Position numbers and translations under genes: made by a program. This document shows, one piece after another, positions 28,196-37,052 of a DNA stretch of 55,928 nucleotides. Each line of letters opens with the position of its first letter. The stretch's first letter is position 1. The DNA lies in NCBI RefSeq assembly GCF_000816495.1, contig NZ_JXBK01000001.1:1801279-1857206 (forward strand), in the 5' to 3' direction. The notes under the pieces were generated by a model. The model saw nothing but the letters and a program-made list of their open reading frames with translations, was not told the DNA's origin and ran no database searches. The DNA is from Acinetobacter harbinensis (GTDB lineage: Bacteria; Pseudomonadota; Gammaproteobacteria; Pseudomonadales; Moraxellaceae).

Positions 28196-28945
28196 ATGAT
28201 ACGGCTTACTCAGACTATTTTACTGCTTTTTTTGAGCTTATTTTTGAGTGCGTGTCAGCCTACACAGTCGGCGACACCAATCAATCGTGTTGATGCAAAA
28301 GATTATTCCGCTTTTTGGATTTGGGGCGATATCTCAAGCGCGCCCTACTTAAGCAAAGCCCAAGAGCTGTATATTTTACAAGGTGAGATTATAGTTGATG
28401 CTACTAACAAAAAATCGATTCTCATACCGCAAGGTATATCCGTTTTAATACAGCCAAAGAAGAAAATTTGGTTGGTGTTTAGAACGCATCATCTCAATTG
28501 GACAACAGAGAATGTACAGCTCATCTTAAAACGAATAGCACAATGGGAAAATGCAGGTAATCACATCCAAGGCTTACAAATTGATTTTGATAGTAAGACC
28601 AAGAATCTAAAAGACTATGCGCTTTTTTTACAGAAAATTCGAACTCAACTGCCTCAAAAATATCAACTGAGTATTACTGGTTTATTGGACTGGAGCAACG
28701 TAAAAGACACCCAAACCTTAGATATATTGGCAAAAAACATTGATGAACTGGTGATTCAAAGCTATCAAGGCAATCATACCGTGAGCAACTATCTTGATTA
28801 CTTAAAGCGCGTGACTGCGCTTAAGTTGCCTTATAAAGTGGGCTTGGTTCAACATGGTTTGATTTCAAAGCACCATTTTTTTGAAACCGATGTAAATTTT
28901 AAAGGCTATGTTGTTTTTCTACTGCGTTCTAAAGCGCGCAGCTAA
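28196..28945 (+). CDS. DUF3142 lipoprotein
   Basis: A 249-residue lipoprotein with lipobox LSAC (Cys20), so anchored to a membrane from the periplasmic side. It carries the DUF3142 pattern: FWIWGDIS near the start, GLQIDFDSKT in the middle and the LSITGLLDW strand, consistent with a TIM-barrel related to glycoside hydrolases. The Asp-containing IDFD is where the family's likely active residue sits. It starts nine bases after the 703-residue gene with no terminator between. Substrate unknown; an envelope or exported polysaccharide is a reasonable guess only. Confidence 0.82.
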   Translation: MIRLTQTILLLFLSLFLSACQPTQSATPINRVDAKDYSAFWIWGDISSAPYLSKAQELYILQGEIIVDATNKKSILIPQGISVLIQPKKKIWLVFRTHHLNWTTENVQLILKRIAQWENAGNHIQGLQIDFDSKTKNLKDYALFLQKIRTQLPQKYQLSITGLLDWSNVKDTQTLDILAKNIDELVIQSYQGNHTVSNYLDYLKRVTALKLPYKVGLVQHGLISKHHFFETDVNFKGYVVFLLRSKARS

Positions 28946-29036
28946 ATACACCACACATAAAAGATTCCCTTGTAATTTCAGGCTAAAAGCCCTAAAATCA
29001 CGCTTCGCAATTTATGCGGCACGACTTAGGTTGTGA

Positions 29037-29087
29037 CTCCTTGCCCCTGAGTCTTATTTAGTTAGGGGCTGTATAAACCGTAAGGAG
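29037..29087 (+). promoter_or_regulatory. S6:S18-binding leader of rpsF
   Basis: CTCCTT (29037-29042) pairs with AAGGAG (29082-29087), which is the rpsF ribosome binding site. Inside, GCCCCT (29043-29048) pairs with AGGGGC (29064-29069), leaving a 12-base bulge (29070-29081) that contains CCG at 29078-29080. This matches the known S6:S18 autoregulatory leader, where the ribosomal protein pair binds the CCG bulge and closes the ribosome binding site. Confidence 0.85.
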
Positions 29088-29093
29088 CTGACA

Positions 29094-29480
29094 ATGCGTC
29101 ACTACGAAATCGTACTATTGGTACATCCAGACCAAAGCGATCAAGTTGTGGGTATGGTAGAACGTTACCTAACTCACATCAAAGATGCTGAAGGTCAAAT
29201 TCACCGTCTAGAAGATTGGGGCCGCCGTCAATTGGCTTACCCAATTAACAAAATTCACAAAGCGCACTACATTCTAATGAACGTTGAATGTGGTCAAACT
29301 ACGCTAAATGAATTAGAAGAATTGTTCCGCTATAATGATGCGATCCTTCGCAACGTCATTATTCGTCGTGAACACGCAATTACTGAAGAGTCGTTGCTTG
29401 CTAAAAGTGCTGAAGAAAAGCGTGCGCGTAAAGCTCAACGTGAAGAAGCACAACAATCTCAAGATTCTGCTGAAGCATAA
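29094..29480 (+). CDS. rpsF: 30S ribosomal protein S6
   Basis: Small-subunit protein that binds S18 and helps fold the central 16S domain (128 residues). [18 protein letters not shown] start and [16 protein letters not shown] are typical (given here in part). The charged C-terminal tail ([15 protein letters not shown]) is a common extension. Translation is probably repressed by the S6:S18 pair through the leader hairpin that covers its AAGGAG box. Confidence 0.98.
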   Translation: MRHYEIVLLVHPDQSDQVVGMVERYLTHIKDAEGQIHRLEDWGRRQLAYPINKIHKAHYILMNVECGQTTLNELEELFRYNDAILRNVIIRREHAITEESLLAKSAEEKRARKAQREEAQQSQDSAEA

Positions 29481-29491
29481 GGAGAACATAA

Positions 29492-29719
29492 ATGGCACGT
29501 TTTTACCGTCGTCGCAAGTTCTGCCGCTTTACAGCTGAGAAAGTTGCGTACATCGATTATAAAGATATCGATACTTTAAAACAGTACATCACTGAAAATG
29601 GCAAGATTGTTCCTAGCCGTATTACAGGTACTAAAGCTCGTTACCAACGTCAATTAGCGCTTGCGATTAAACAAGCTCGCTATTTGTCTTTGATCCCTTA
29701 CACTGACAATCATAAGTGA
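29492..29719 (+). CDS. rpsR: 30S ribosomal protein S18
   Basis: 75 residues with the family core [19 protein letters not shown] and a basic C-terminal half (shown in part). Binds S6. Starts eleven bases after rpsF with a GGAG box. Same transcript as rpsF and rplI. Confidence 0.98.
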   Translation: MARFYRRRKFCRFTAEKVAYIDYKDIDTLKQYITENGKIVPSRITGTKARYQRQLALAIKQARYLSLIPYTDNHK

Positions 29720-29728
29720 GGTTGAGCT

Positions 29729-30175
29729 GTGGATATTATTTTACTACAACGCATTAAAAACCTTGGCAAATTAGGCGATAAAGTTTCAGTTAAAGCTGGT
29801 TACGGCCGCAACTTTCTTATCCCTCAAGGTAAAGCAGTAGCAGCGACTGAGTCGAATACTGCTGCTTTTGAAACTCGTCGCGCTGAACTTGAAAAGCAAG
29901 AAGCTGATATTTTAGCTGCTGCTCAAGCACGTGCTGACCAATTGAACGAAGTTAACATCGTTATCACTGCTAAAGCTGGTGATGAAGGTAAACTATTCGG
30001 TTCAATCGGTTCTCGTGACATCGCTGACGCGTTAACGAATGCCGGTCTTGAAGTTGACCGTGCAGAAGTTCGTTTACCAAATGGTGCGCTTCGCAACACT
30101 GGTGAATTTAACATCGCAATCCAATTGCATCATGATGTTATTGCTGAAGTTCTCGTTACTATCGTATCTGAGTAA
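29729..30175 (+). CDS. rplI: 50S ribosomal protein L9
   Basis: 148 residues: N-terminal rRNA-binding domain ([20 protein letters not shown], then FLIPQGKAV), a long connecting helix, and a C-terminal domain. GTG start at 29729 with GAGG upstream. Third gene of the S6-S18-L9 operon, ended by the hairpin at 30185-30217. The usual priB gene between rpsF and rpsR of enteric bacteria is absent. Confidence 0.98.
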   Translation: MDIILLQRIKNLGKLGDKVSVKAGYGRNFLIPQGKAVAATESNTAAFETRRAELEKQEADILAAAQARADQLNEVNIVITAKAGDEGKLFGSIGSRDIADALTNAGLEVDRAEVRLPNGALRNTGEFNIAIQLHHDVIAEVLVTIVSE

Positions 30176-30184
30176 TTTTTGCAC

Positions 30185-30217
30185 AAAAAAGAGTATGCTT
30201 TTGCATACTCTTTTTTT
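30185..30217 (+). terminator. rpsF operon terminator
   Basis: A-run, GAGTATGC (30191-30198), loop TTTT, GCATACTC (30203-30210), seven T. Confidence 0.9.
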
Positions 30218-30424
30218 ATCTCTAAAAATAGTCCAAATAGCTTATGTCAAGCATTTCACCTCCTGATCAAAATTTATTTTGACTGTTTTTAGCTGAATGA
30301 AATTTTCGATTCGCATTTTTTTTAAGAGCGCGTATTATCTGTTACTAGCACAATGGTTGAAATTTATTCTTTGTTGCAATTTTTCAAGTTATTTCTATAT
30401 TGCATTTAAAAATTAGGGTTTTAT

Positions 30425-31870
30425 ATGTCACAGGCGAATGCCAATGCTACGTTTAGCGCATCTAAAGTAGACAATAAAGGTCATGAACCGAGCCAATTAA
30501 AAGAGTTCCGTACTCCGCCACATAACTTAGCCATTGAGCAAGCAGTGCTTGCAGCACTGATGACAGTGGCTGAGTCGTTTGAACAAGTGGGTGATGTACT
30601 GAGTGAAAATGATTTCTATGCCACACGGCACAAATATATTTTTCGCGCCATTGAAAAATTGACGCAAGAAAACTCTCCTTATGATGCGGTACTGGTCAAC
30701 GACTGGTTAATTAAGCAAAATTTGCTTGATGCAGTCGGCGGTGAAGAATATTTAATGCAACTCATGGCAGACTCCCCTTCTAGTTTTTATAACCTTGAAA
30801 CCTATGCCAATAAAATTAAAGAATTTGCAACGTTACGCGGCATGATTAAAGTCAGCTCTGAAATTTTACAAAATGCCTATGACACCAAAGGCCGGAGTGT
30901 CAGTGAAATTTTAGATCTGGCTGAAACCAATATTTTCTCTATCGCAGAACAGCATAATAATAATGCCAAGGCGCAAGGGCCAAAACCGATTAATGCAGTC
31001 GTTGCCGACGTGTTTGACAAACTAAATGAACTGTCACAAATGGAAGGTAGTATTACTGGTTTAACCACCGGTTTTATGGAATTAGATAATAAAACTTCCG
31101 GTATGCAATCTGGCGATTTAATTATTGTCGCCGCCCGTCCGTCTATGGGTAAAACCACGTTTGCGATGAATCTCATTGAAAGTGTGTTATTTAACTGTGA
31201 CTTACCGGCTTTAGTATTTTCTATGGAGATGCCTGCCGATTCTATCGCTATGCGTCTAATTTCAGCCTACGGTAAAGTTCATCAAGGACACTTACGCTCA
31301 GGTAAATTAGATGGCGATGAATGGTCTAAAGTAACCGGTACAATTTTACAGTTACAAGAAAAAAATCTATATATTGATGATTCTTCTGCTTTACCACCGA
31401 CTGAATTACGTGCGCGTGCACGACGAATTGCCAAAGCGCATGGCGGTAAAATTGGCTGTATTATGGTCGATTATCTACAACTGATGAAAGTTCCGGGTAT
31501 GGGCGATAACCGTGTCGGTGAGATTTCTGAAATTTCTCGTAGCTTAAAAGCACTGGCAAAAGAAATGAAATGTCCGGTGATTGCTCTGTCACAGCTGAAC
31601 CGTTCATTAGAAAATCGTCCCAATAAACGTCCAGTGATGTCTGACTTACGTGAATCGGGAGCGATTGAGCAAGATGCGGATTTAATCATGTTTATTTATC
31701 GTGATGATGTCTATAACAAAGACTCAAAAGAAGCCGGCACAGCAGAAATTATTATTGGTAAACAACGTAATGGTCCAATTGGTACAGTTCGTTTAGCCTT
31801 TGAAGGTCAATACACGCGCTTTAGTAACCTTTCACCCGAGTTTTACTCACAATACAGTGATGATGAATAA
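30425..31870 (+). CDS. dnaB: Replicative DNA helicase
   Basis: Hexameric 5'-3' helicase of the replication fork (481 residues). The N-terminal helical domain (PPHNLAIEQAVLAAL) interacts with primase; the C-terminal RecA-like motor has Walker A ARPSMGKT at 237-244, Walker B IMVDYLQLM, and the SDLRESGAIEQDADLIMF region with the arginine finger area. No intein interrupts it. The N-terminal 25 residues are a variable extension. Confidence 0.98.
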   Translation: MSQANANATFSASKVDNKGHEPSQLKEFRTPPHNLAIEQAVLAALMTVAESFEQVGDVLSENDFYATRHKYIFRAIEKLTQENSPYDAVLVNDWLIKQNLLDAVGGEEYLMQLMADSPSSFYNLETYANKIKEFATLRGMIKVSSEILQNAYDTKGRSVSEILDLAETNIFSIAEQHNNNAKAQGPKPINAVVADVFDKLNELSQMEGSITGLTTGFMELDNKTSGMQSGDLIIVAARPSMGKTTFAMNLIESVLFNCDLPALVFSMEMPADSIAMRLISAYGKVHQGHLRSGKLDGDEWSKVTGTILQLQEKNLYIDDSSALPPTELRARARRIAKAHGGKIGCIMVDYLQLMKVPGMGDNRVGEISEISRSLKALAKEMKCPVIALSQLNRSLENRPNKRPVMSDLRESGAIEQDADLIMFIYRDDVYNKDSKEAGTAEIIIGKQRNGPIGTVRLAFEGQYTRFSNLSPEFYSQYSDDE

Positions 31871-31880
31871 TCACAATTTA

Positions 31881-31906
31881 AACGAGGCGATGGCCTCGTT
31901 TTTTTA
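31881..31906 (+). terminator. dnaB terminator
   Basis: AACGAGGC (31881-31888), loop GATG, GCCTCGTT (31893-31900), T-run. Confidence 0.88.
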
Positions 31907-32169
31907 TATCTCTTTTATTGAAATTTAAACCTGCGTACTTTAAGTGCTTTTTTAATACAGTGCGTTTTAGAAAAGATCAATTTTAAGTGGTCTAAAATAA
32001 AAGTGCCTTGCGCATTTATTTCACTATTTTGCACAATCCAGTTTAATTTTAGGGTGAAACCGATACCTACATACTGTTTATTTTAAGCCATAGGCATACA
32101 ATAAAACCCTTCATTATACTGATCATCTCACTCATAACATGTGGGCTTATTCATCTATAAATTGCGCTA

Positions 32170-32201
32170 ATCATCATTTAACCATTTGATTAAATGATGA
32201 T
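32170..32201. repeat. Inverted repeat in alr leader
   Basis: ATCATCATTTA (32170-32180) and TAAATGATGAT (32191-32201) around a ten-base spacer. No T-run follows, so it is a leader hairpin or an operator rather than a terminator. Confidence 0.75.
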
Positions 32202-32231
32202 CATGCAAGCAATATTTTAAGGAGTCAAAAG

Positions 32232-33299
32232 GTGCGCCAAGCAACAGTTTATATTGATAGAGAAGCGCTGCAATATAATTTAAATCGCGTGAAACAACTT
32301 GCACCCACTGCTCAAATTTTAAGTATGGTAAAAGCCAATGCCTATGGGCATGGCGTTAAAGACTGTTTAACTGCCTTAAGTGAAACCGATGCTTTTGGCG
32401 TGGCTTGCCTTGAAGAAGCGCTGGAAATTCGCCAACTTGGCGATCAGCATCCTATCACCTTAATTGAAGGTGTTTTTTCGATTGATGAGATGCAACTAGC
32501 AATTGAACATAACGTTGAATGCATGGTGCATCATCAGCAACAACTAGACTGGTTATATGCCCATCAACAGCAGTATATTGCACAAAATTTAAAAGTCTGG
32601 GTCAAGCTGAATAGCGGCATGAACCGAATTGGTTTTAAAATTTCTGAGATTATTGAGGTTATTCAAAAACTTAAAGCCTCAGGATTTACCTGTGTACTGA
32701 CCATGCATTTTGCCAATGCCGATGTAGAAAATCACCTCTTAAATGAGCAACAAAAAAATCAATTTCTTGCTGTTAAACAAGCATGCGCGCCCATTCTGGC
32801 CTCTTGCTGCAACTCAGCAGCGCTGTATCAGTGGCCAGAATTAAACTTTGATTTTGTACGCCCCGGTATTATGTTATACGGCGCATCGCCTTTTGCAGAT
32901 CGAACGGCTGCTGATTTAGACCTTAAACCAGTGATGACCTTTACTGCTGAAATTATGGCATTAAACCAAATTGGTGTTGGTGAACACGTCGGTTATGGCT
33001 CGACTTTTACTGCTCAAAAAGACACTGAACTGGCCATTGTCTCCATTGGTTATGGCGATGGCTATCCACGGGCTTTTATTGATCAAAACTATGTGGTGAT
33101 TAACGGTAAACAAAGACCGATTATCGGTCGTGTGGCCATGGATATGATTGCGGTTGATGTGACCGGACTTAATGCCGGAATTGGTACAGAAGTAGAGCTT
33201 TGGGGTAAACAGCGCCTTGTAGATGATGTCGCTAAAGCCAATGCCACAATTGGCTATGAACTTCTTTGCCGCTTAAGTGCGCGCCCAAAAAGAAAGTAA
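32232..33299 (+). CDS. alr: Alanine racemase
   Basis: PLP enzyme making D-alanine for peptidoglycan (355 residues). The PLP lysine is Lys34 in MVKANAYGHG and the second catalytic base is Tyr255 in VGYGSTF; RPGIMLYG is also present. GTG start at 32232 with AAGGAG upstream. It could be the biosynthetic alr or the catabolic dadX; next to dnaB it is more likely alr, as dnaB-alr is a common order. An 11-base inverted repeat lies in the leader. Confidence 0.96.
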   Translation: MRQATVYIDREALQYNLNRVKQLAPTAQILSMVKANAYGHGVKDCLTALSETDAFGVACLEEALEIRQLGDQHPITLIEGVFSIDEMQLAIEHNVECMVHHQQQLDWLYAHQQQYIAQNLKVWVKLNSGMNRIGFKISEIIEVIQKLKASGFTCVLTMHFANADVENHLLNEQQKNQFLAVKQACAPILASCCNSAALYQWPELNFDFVRPGIMLYGASPFADRTAADLDLKPVMTFTAEIMALNQIGVGEHVGYGSTFTAQKDTELAIVSIGYGDGYPRAFIDQNYVVINGKQRPIIGRVAMDMIAVDVTGLNAGIGTEVELWGKQRLVDDVAKANATIGYELLCRLSARPKRK

Positions 33300-33309
33300 A
33301 AATCCTATC

Positions 33310-33341
33310 CAATAAAACCCAAGTTCTGCTTGGGTTTTATT
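33310..33341. terminator. alr terminator
   Basis: AATAAAACCCAAG (33311-33323), five-base loop, CTTGGGTTTTATT (33329-33341). Lies between alr and the converging Anbu gene. Confidence 0.82.
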
Positions 33342-33427
33342 GAATTGAAACCATCTGACCAGCGGCCAGACTAGAATATAAAGATTCATCTTTGCTTTGC
33401 CCTGCTCTTAATCAGAACACCATACGA

Positions 33428-34162
33428 CTATTCTAGATAATCAGCCGTTGGAACAGGCAATTGTTGCAAACCTAGGCGTAAAGTATCTGACCACTCTTTA
33501 CTCAGCTGCCTAAAATAAGGATCTTCTTGGTAAATACGTTTGCCATTGGAAATATGCAGCGAATCTTTTTTATATACAATAAGGTCCAAAGGCATCCCCA
33601 CTGAAACATTAGAGCGCAAAGTAGAATCAAACGAAATAAGACAACAGCGAGCGGCTTCATCAAGTGGCATTTCATAGCTTAAAGCGCGATCGAGTATCGG
33701 TTTACCATATTTACTTTCACCAATTTGAAAATAAGGCGTATCTTCAGTGGCGCTAATAAAATTCCCTTGCGGATAGATATTATACAGTTGCATCGTGGTA
33801 TTACCAATTTGCCCACCTAACAGTAAACTACAATAATAATTACTGCGCTCTTGAATATCGTCTGTGACATCCGTAATGACTTTTTTGAGCAGATCTCCCA
33901 CCAACTCCGCCATTTCAAACATGGTATTAACGCTATATAGATTGGGCTCTACTTTTAATTCCAGATGATTGTTTAAATGACCAATGACCGCTTGCGTGGT
34001 GGCTAAATTTCCTGAAGTTTGTATGGTAATAAATCGCTCTCCCTCTATACCAAAAGTATAGAGCTTACGAAATACTGAAATATGATCTACTCCCGCATTC
34101 GTACGGGTATCACTGACAAAAATCAATCCATCTTTTAAACGTAACCCACAACAATAAGTCAT
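33428..34162 (-). CDS. Anbu, proteasome-like peptidase
   Basis: Bacterial proteasome-related Ntn-hydrolase of the Anbu type (244 residues). An open frame extends to 34195, but ATG 34162 has CAGGAG six bases upstream and gives MTYCCGLRL, so Met removal exposes Thr2 as the nucleophile; Asp18 and Lys33 fill the other active-site positions (Thr1/Asp17/Lys32 after processing). The long form would bury the threonine, so the short start decides activity. Anbu genes usually sit with alpha-E, ATP-grasp and transglutaminase-like genes; here only an alpha-E-like gene is present, 231 bases upstream on the same strand. Substrates are unknown. Confidence 0.9.
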   Translation of the reverse strand: MTYCCGLRLKDGLIFVSDTRTNAGVDHISVFRKLYTFGIEGERFITIQTSGNLATTQAVIGHLNNHLELKVEPNLYSVNTMFEMAELVGDLLKKVITDVTDDIQERSNYYCSLLLGGQIGNTTMQLYNIYPQGNFISATEDTPYFQIGESKYGKPILDRALSYEMPLDEAARCCLISFDSTLRSNVSVGMPLDLIVYKKDSLHISNGKRIYQEDPYFRQLSKEWSDTLRLGLQQLPVPTADYLE

Positions 34163-34392
34163 CCACAACTCCTGAGGATTTTCTCTATCTGACATTCAGA
34201 GGCATTTCCAAGCAACCGCAACATGAGCTTAGCAAAGATGAACAGTGCTTATATTGAATCAGAATTGGAAATACAGGTTCAGCGCAAATAATGCATGAAT
34301 AGTACCCAAACAATAGCACTTATTTTTATTAAATACTGTCATTCTCACAGAATCAATCAACCCAGATCTATCACGTGGATGATTTACTGCGC

Positions 34393-34998
34393 TTACGCAC
34401 TTAACTCAAATAAATTCTCGATATGATCACTAAAATGATAAAAATGTGTACTGTCCGGATTTGATTTTAATTGTTGCCAGACTTTCTTTATCCGACTGCC
34501 TCGTATCTTAGACAACAAGGTAATAATTTTATCCAGCTCAATCAGTGTGGCGGTTTGGTCTTGTTTTAAACGAATTTGACGATTTAATTGTTCTATATTT
34601 TGACCTAAACTAAAAAATATGAAAATATCTTCAGATTCTAATTCAATGACTTCCTTACACTCGGCCGCTACTTCGCAGATATAAGCCGTATTATTATCAG
34701 CAGTGTGAATGAGTTGCTTGAGTTCACTATACGTTTGTGCAGAAAAGACCTCATCTAACGCTTGTATATTGTGCCGCGCAGCTTGAAATTGCTGAGCAAA
34801 AGATGAAGGCTGCTCCTCATCAAATAACAATACATTCAATGAACTGGCATCGAAGGCAGGTAAGCAAAAAGCATGTGCATATTGCAGAGCGGCTTGATTA
34901 TCATAAAATGGAAACTGACTACATAAATACTGAATACGAGTTAAATATCGGCCCAACCAAAAAACATGTTGAGCCTTACTACTCTGTAATAAAATCAC
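34393..34998 (-). CDS. Alpha-E domain-like protein, short
   Basis: A 201-residue helical protein starting at GTG 34998 (GAGAG seven bases upstream). The N-terminal SSKAQHVFWLGRYLTRIQYL matches the alpha-E opening (NAe.lyWLGRYlERae), and the family is the regular partner of Anbu and ATP-grasp genes. It is only about two thirds of the usual length (about 310), and conserved Arg/Glu positions later on are hard to see, so it is divergent or reduced. Role proposed for the family: part of a peptide-tag or small-peptide synthesis system. Identification rests mostly on the N-terminus plus the neighbour. Confidence 0.7.
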   Translation of the reverse strand: MILLQSSKAQHVFWLGRYLTRIQYLCSQFPFYDNQAALQYAHAFCLPAFDASSLNVLLFDEEQPSSFAQQFQAARHNIQALDEVFSAQTYSELKQLIHTADNNTAYICEVAAECKEVIELESEDIFIFFSLGQNIEQLNRQIRLKQDQTATLIELDKIITLLSKIRGSRIKKVWQQLKSNPDSTHFYHFSDHIENLFELSA

Positions 34999-35661
34999 GA
35001 TTTCACTCTCATGGTTAAATGTTTATCAATCAAAATGATGAATACATCCTGTTCTTTTATTTCACTGACCGCTCAATTATTCATGTTAAAAATAAGCGTA
35101 TAAGATGCTATGGCATAAATAAAGCTGAAGGCAATTTAAGTAGACTATAAACCCCTCTCAAATCCGTTAAATACTCCTGACTGTTTACACATCTTCAAAC
35201 GGCGTTAGATAATAAGAAATATCGAAAAATAGTGCGGTTTTGCTTAAGCACAAACTACAGCACCCAACTGCATTAGCCCGTATTTCTCACATAAACCTTA
35301 TTTATACCTACAAAAAAGCGACATATTTTTACTCAATAGCCCAAATAGGACTTGTTTAAATTATTCTGATACAGAAATCTGCTGAAAAATGGCGATCTGA
35401 TCATTGATCTCAAATATGGGCATTTTATAACTTCGATAAATTACATCTATCAAGGGTATTTTCATTATTGCAGATCACTTATTGGCTCTTTAGGCTAATC
35501 TGGGTCAGAATTTTACTATTACAGTTTTTATTTTTCATTTACAGATAAATAATCTATACAAATCAATAAGGAAATACAAACAGCATAAAATACTCAGTTT
35601 TCTTATTGTGTTCGTGATTTAATGCAGCTATAAACAATCGACTCCGTTTTTAATTTTAGTT
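34999..35661. other. 663-base AT-rich gap, no gene found
   Basis: Divergent intergenic region between the alpha-E-like gene and the WYL regulator. All frames are broken by stops. No strong promoter pair, terminator, RNA fold or repeat is clear. Its size, and the absence of the ATP-grasp and transglutaminase partners usually placed here, make it a possible deletion scar. Confidence 0.5.
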
Positions 35662-36660
35662 ATGTCTTTACAAGAAAAAGAAACCTCAAACAGTCTATAT
35701 CGCCAATGGCAAATCCTATCGCGTCTGTCTACAGGTAAGTGGATGGGTACGCGTGAATTACAAGAGATTTTGCAACGTGAAGGCATTGATATCAGCCTAC
35801 GTACCATCCAGCGCGACTTAAACCAGATTTCGTTACGTTTCCCAATTGAAAGCAGTAAAACCGTACCACAAGGCTGGCGTTGGCGCTCAGATGCCCCAAT
35901 CCAAAGCCTACCGCATATGACCAGTTCGCAAGCAGTGACCTTTATGATGGTCGAGGAGCATTTAAAACATTTACTGCCGCCCAGTTTAATTGAAGAAATG
36001 AATCCGTGGTTTGATTTGGCACGGCGCAGTTTATCGACTCAAAATAATGTCCGACAATGGATTAATCGCGTGCGTATTGTTCCTGCCACTCAGCCGTTGA
36101 TTCCGCCTGTAGTTGAAAAACAGGCGCAACAAGCAATTTATGAAGGCTTACTTCAAGACAAGCAATTAGAATGTGTTTATCAAGGCCGTAATCTGTCTGG
36201 TGAAGAAAAAACCTATATATTGAATCCGCTGGGATTGGTGCAAAAAGGTGCAATTATTTATTTAATTTGTACCCGACAAGATAAAACGGATATTCAAACC
36301 TTTGCATTACACCGCTTTAAATCGGCCAGTGTGTTAAATTCACGCGCCATGCATCCTGTCGATTTTGATATTGATGCTTATATCGACTCTGGGGCATTGG
36401 GTTTTAGAGTTGACTATAATCAAGCCACGCAAAATATTGTACTTAAACTGATTATGTCTGAACAAGATGCGCATTACTTTGATGAAAGTCAGCTCAGTAA
36501 AGATCAAACTATTGAGAAGTTAGCAGATGGTCTGGCGCAAGTGACGGCCAACGTGCCTTTTACCTCTCAATTGGTGTGGTGGTTAAGAGGCTTTGGCAAT
36601 AAAATTCAGCAGATAGAACCGATTGAAGTGGCAAATGCAGTACGTCAACTTGTCGATTAA
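35662..36660 (+). CDS. HTH/WYL-domain transcriptional regulator
   Basis: A 332-residue regulator: N-terminal winged helix (YRQWQILSRLSTGKWMGTRE opening, recognition part SLRTIQRDLNQIS), a middle segment, a WYL ligand-sensing domain around residues 160-235 (the tyrosine and LNPLGLVQKGAIIYLICTR core, shown in part; the W-Y-L triad itself is altered) and the C-terminal WCX part ending WWLRGFGNKIQQIEP. WYL proteins sense nucleic acids or nucleotides and control diverse genes including defence loci; nothing defensive is adjacent here. The start has no clear ribosome binding site. Confidence 0.88.
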   Translation: MSLQEKETSNSLYRQWQILSRLSTGKWMGTRELQEILQREGIDISLRTIQRDLNQISLRFPIESSKTVPQGWRWRSDAPIQSLPHMTSSQAVTFMMVEEHLKHLLPPSLIEEMNPWFDLARRSLSTQNNVRQWINRVRIVPATQPLIPPVVEKQAQQAIYEGLLQDKQLECVYQGRNLSGEEKTYILNPLGLVQKGAIIYLICTRQDKTDIQTFALHRFKSASVLNSRAMHPVDFDIDAYIDSGALGFRVDYNQATQNIVLKLIMSEQDAHYFDESQLSKDQTIEKLADGLAQVTANVPFTSQLVWWLRGFGNKIQQIEPIEVANAVRQLVD

Positions 36661-37052
36661 ATTCAGCGCTTGAACCAAATTCTATACAGTCCCCATTCGT
36701 GGGACTTTATGTTTTATTGAGATCCTCTTTTTAAGCTACTCTGTTTAAATGAGGTAAATCGTGATTTTAAAAAAATGCCCTGTTAGACCAATAAAATTGA
36801 TTTTAATTTTAGCTTAAGGTTTTGCTTACGATTCTGTTAAAAATAATATCGCAAATAGAGAATATTTTTAAATCAAAGAGTCCAACAACTAAGATTAAGT
36901 TTTAGTCCCAATGATCATTTATGATCGATAGAATAAAAAAGAATAATATGCTTCGAAGATGCAGGTGAAGTGTTTTACAAATCAAAACTTGTACATCATT
37001 TATAAACTAGGCACATTCAAGTGATTGATTATGCTATGGGGAAAAATTAAGA
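36661..37052. other. Intergenic region with weak terminator
   Basis: 392 AT-rich bases. AGTCCC (36688-36693), seven-base loop, GGGACT (36701-36706) followed by TTATGTTTTATT could end the WYL gene, weakly. A GATCATTTATGATC-like inverted repeat lies near 36914-36927. No gene. Confidence 0.5.

Larger units (their letters stand above)
31871..32231. other. Intergenic region dnaB-alr
   Basis: 361 bases with the dnaB terminator (31881-31906) and, 31 bases before alr, a perfect 11-base inverted repeat (32170-32201). The middle is AT-rich without recognisable genes. Confidence 0.6.

Noticed and set aside
35662..36660. WYL regulator as a sign of a defence island
   Set aside because: Neighbours are an Anbu locus and an FMN protein; no nuclease, helicase, methylase or toxin pair is present.
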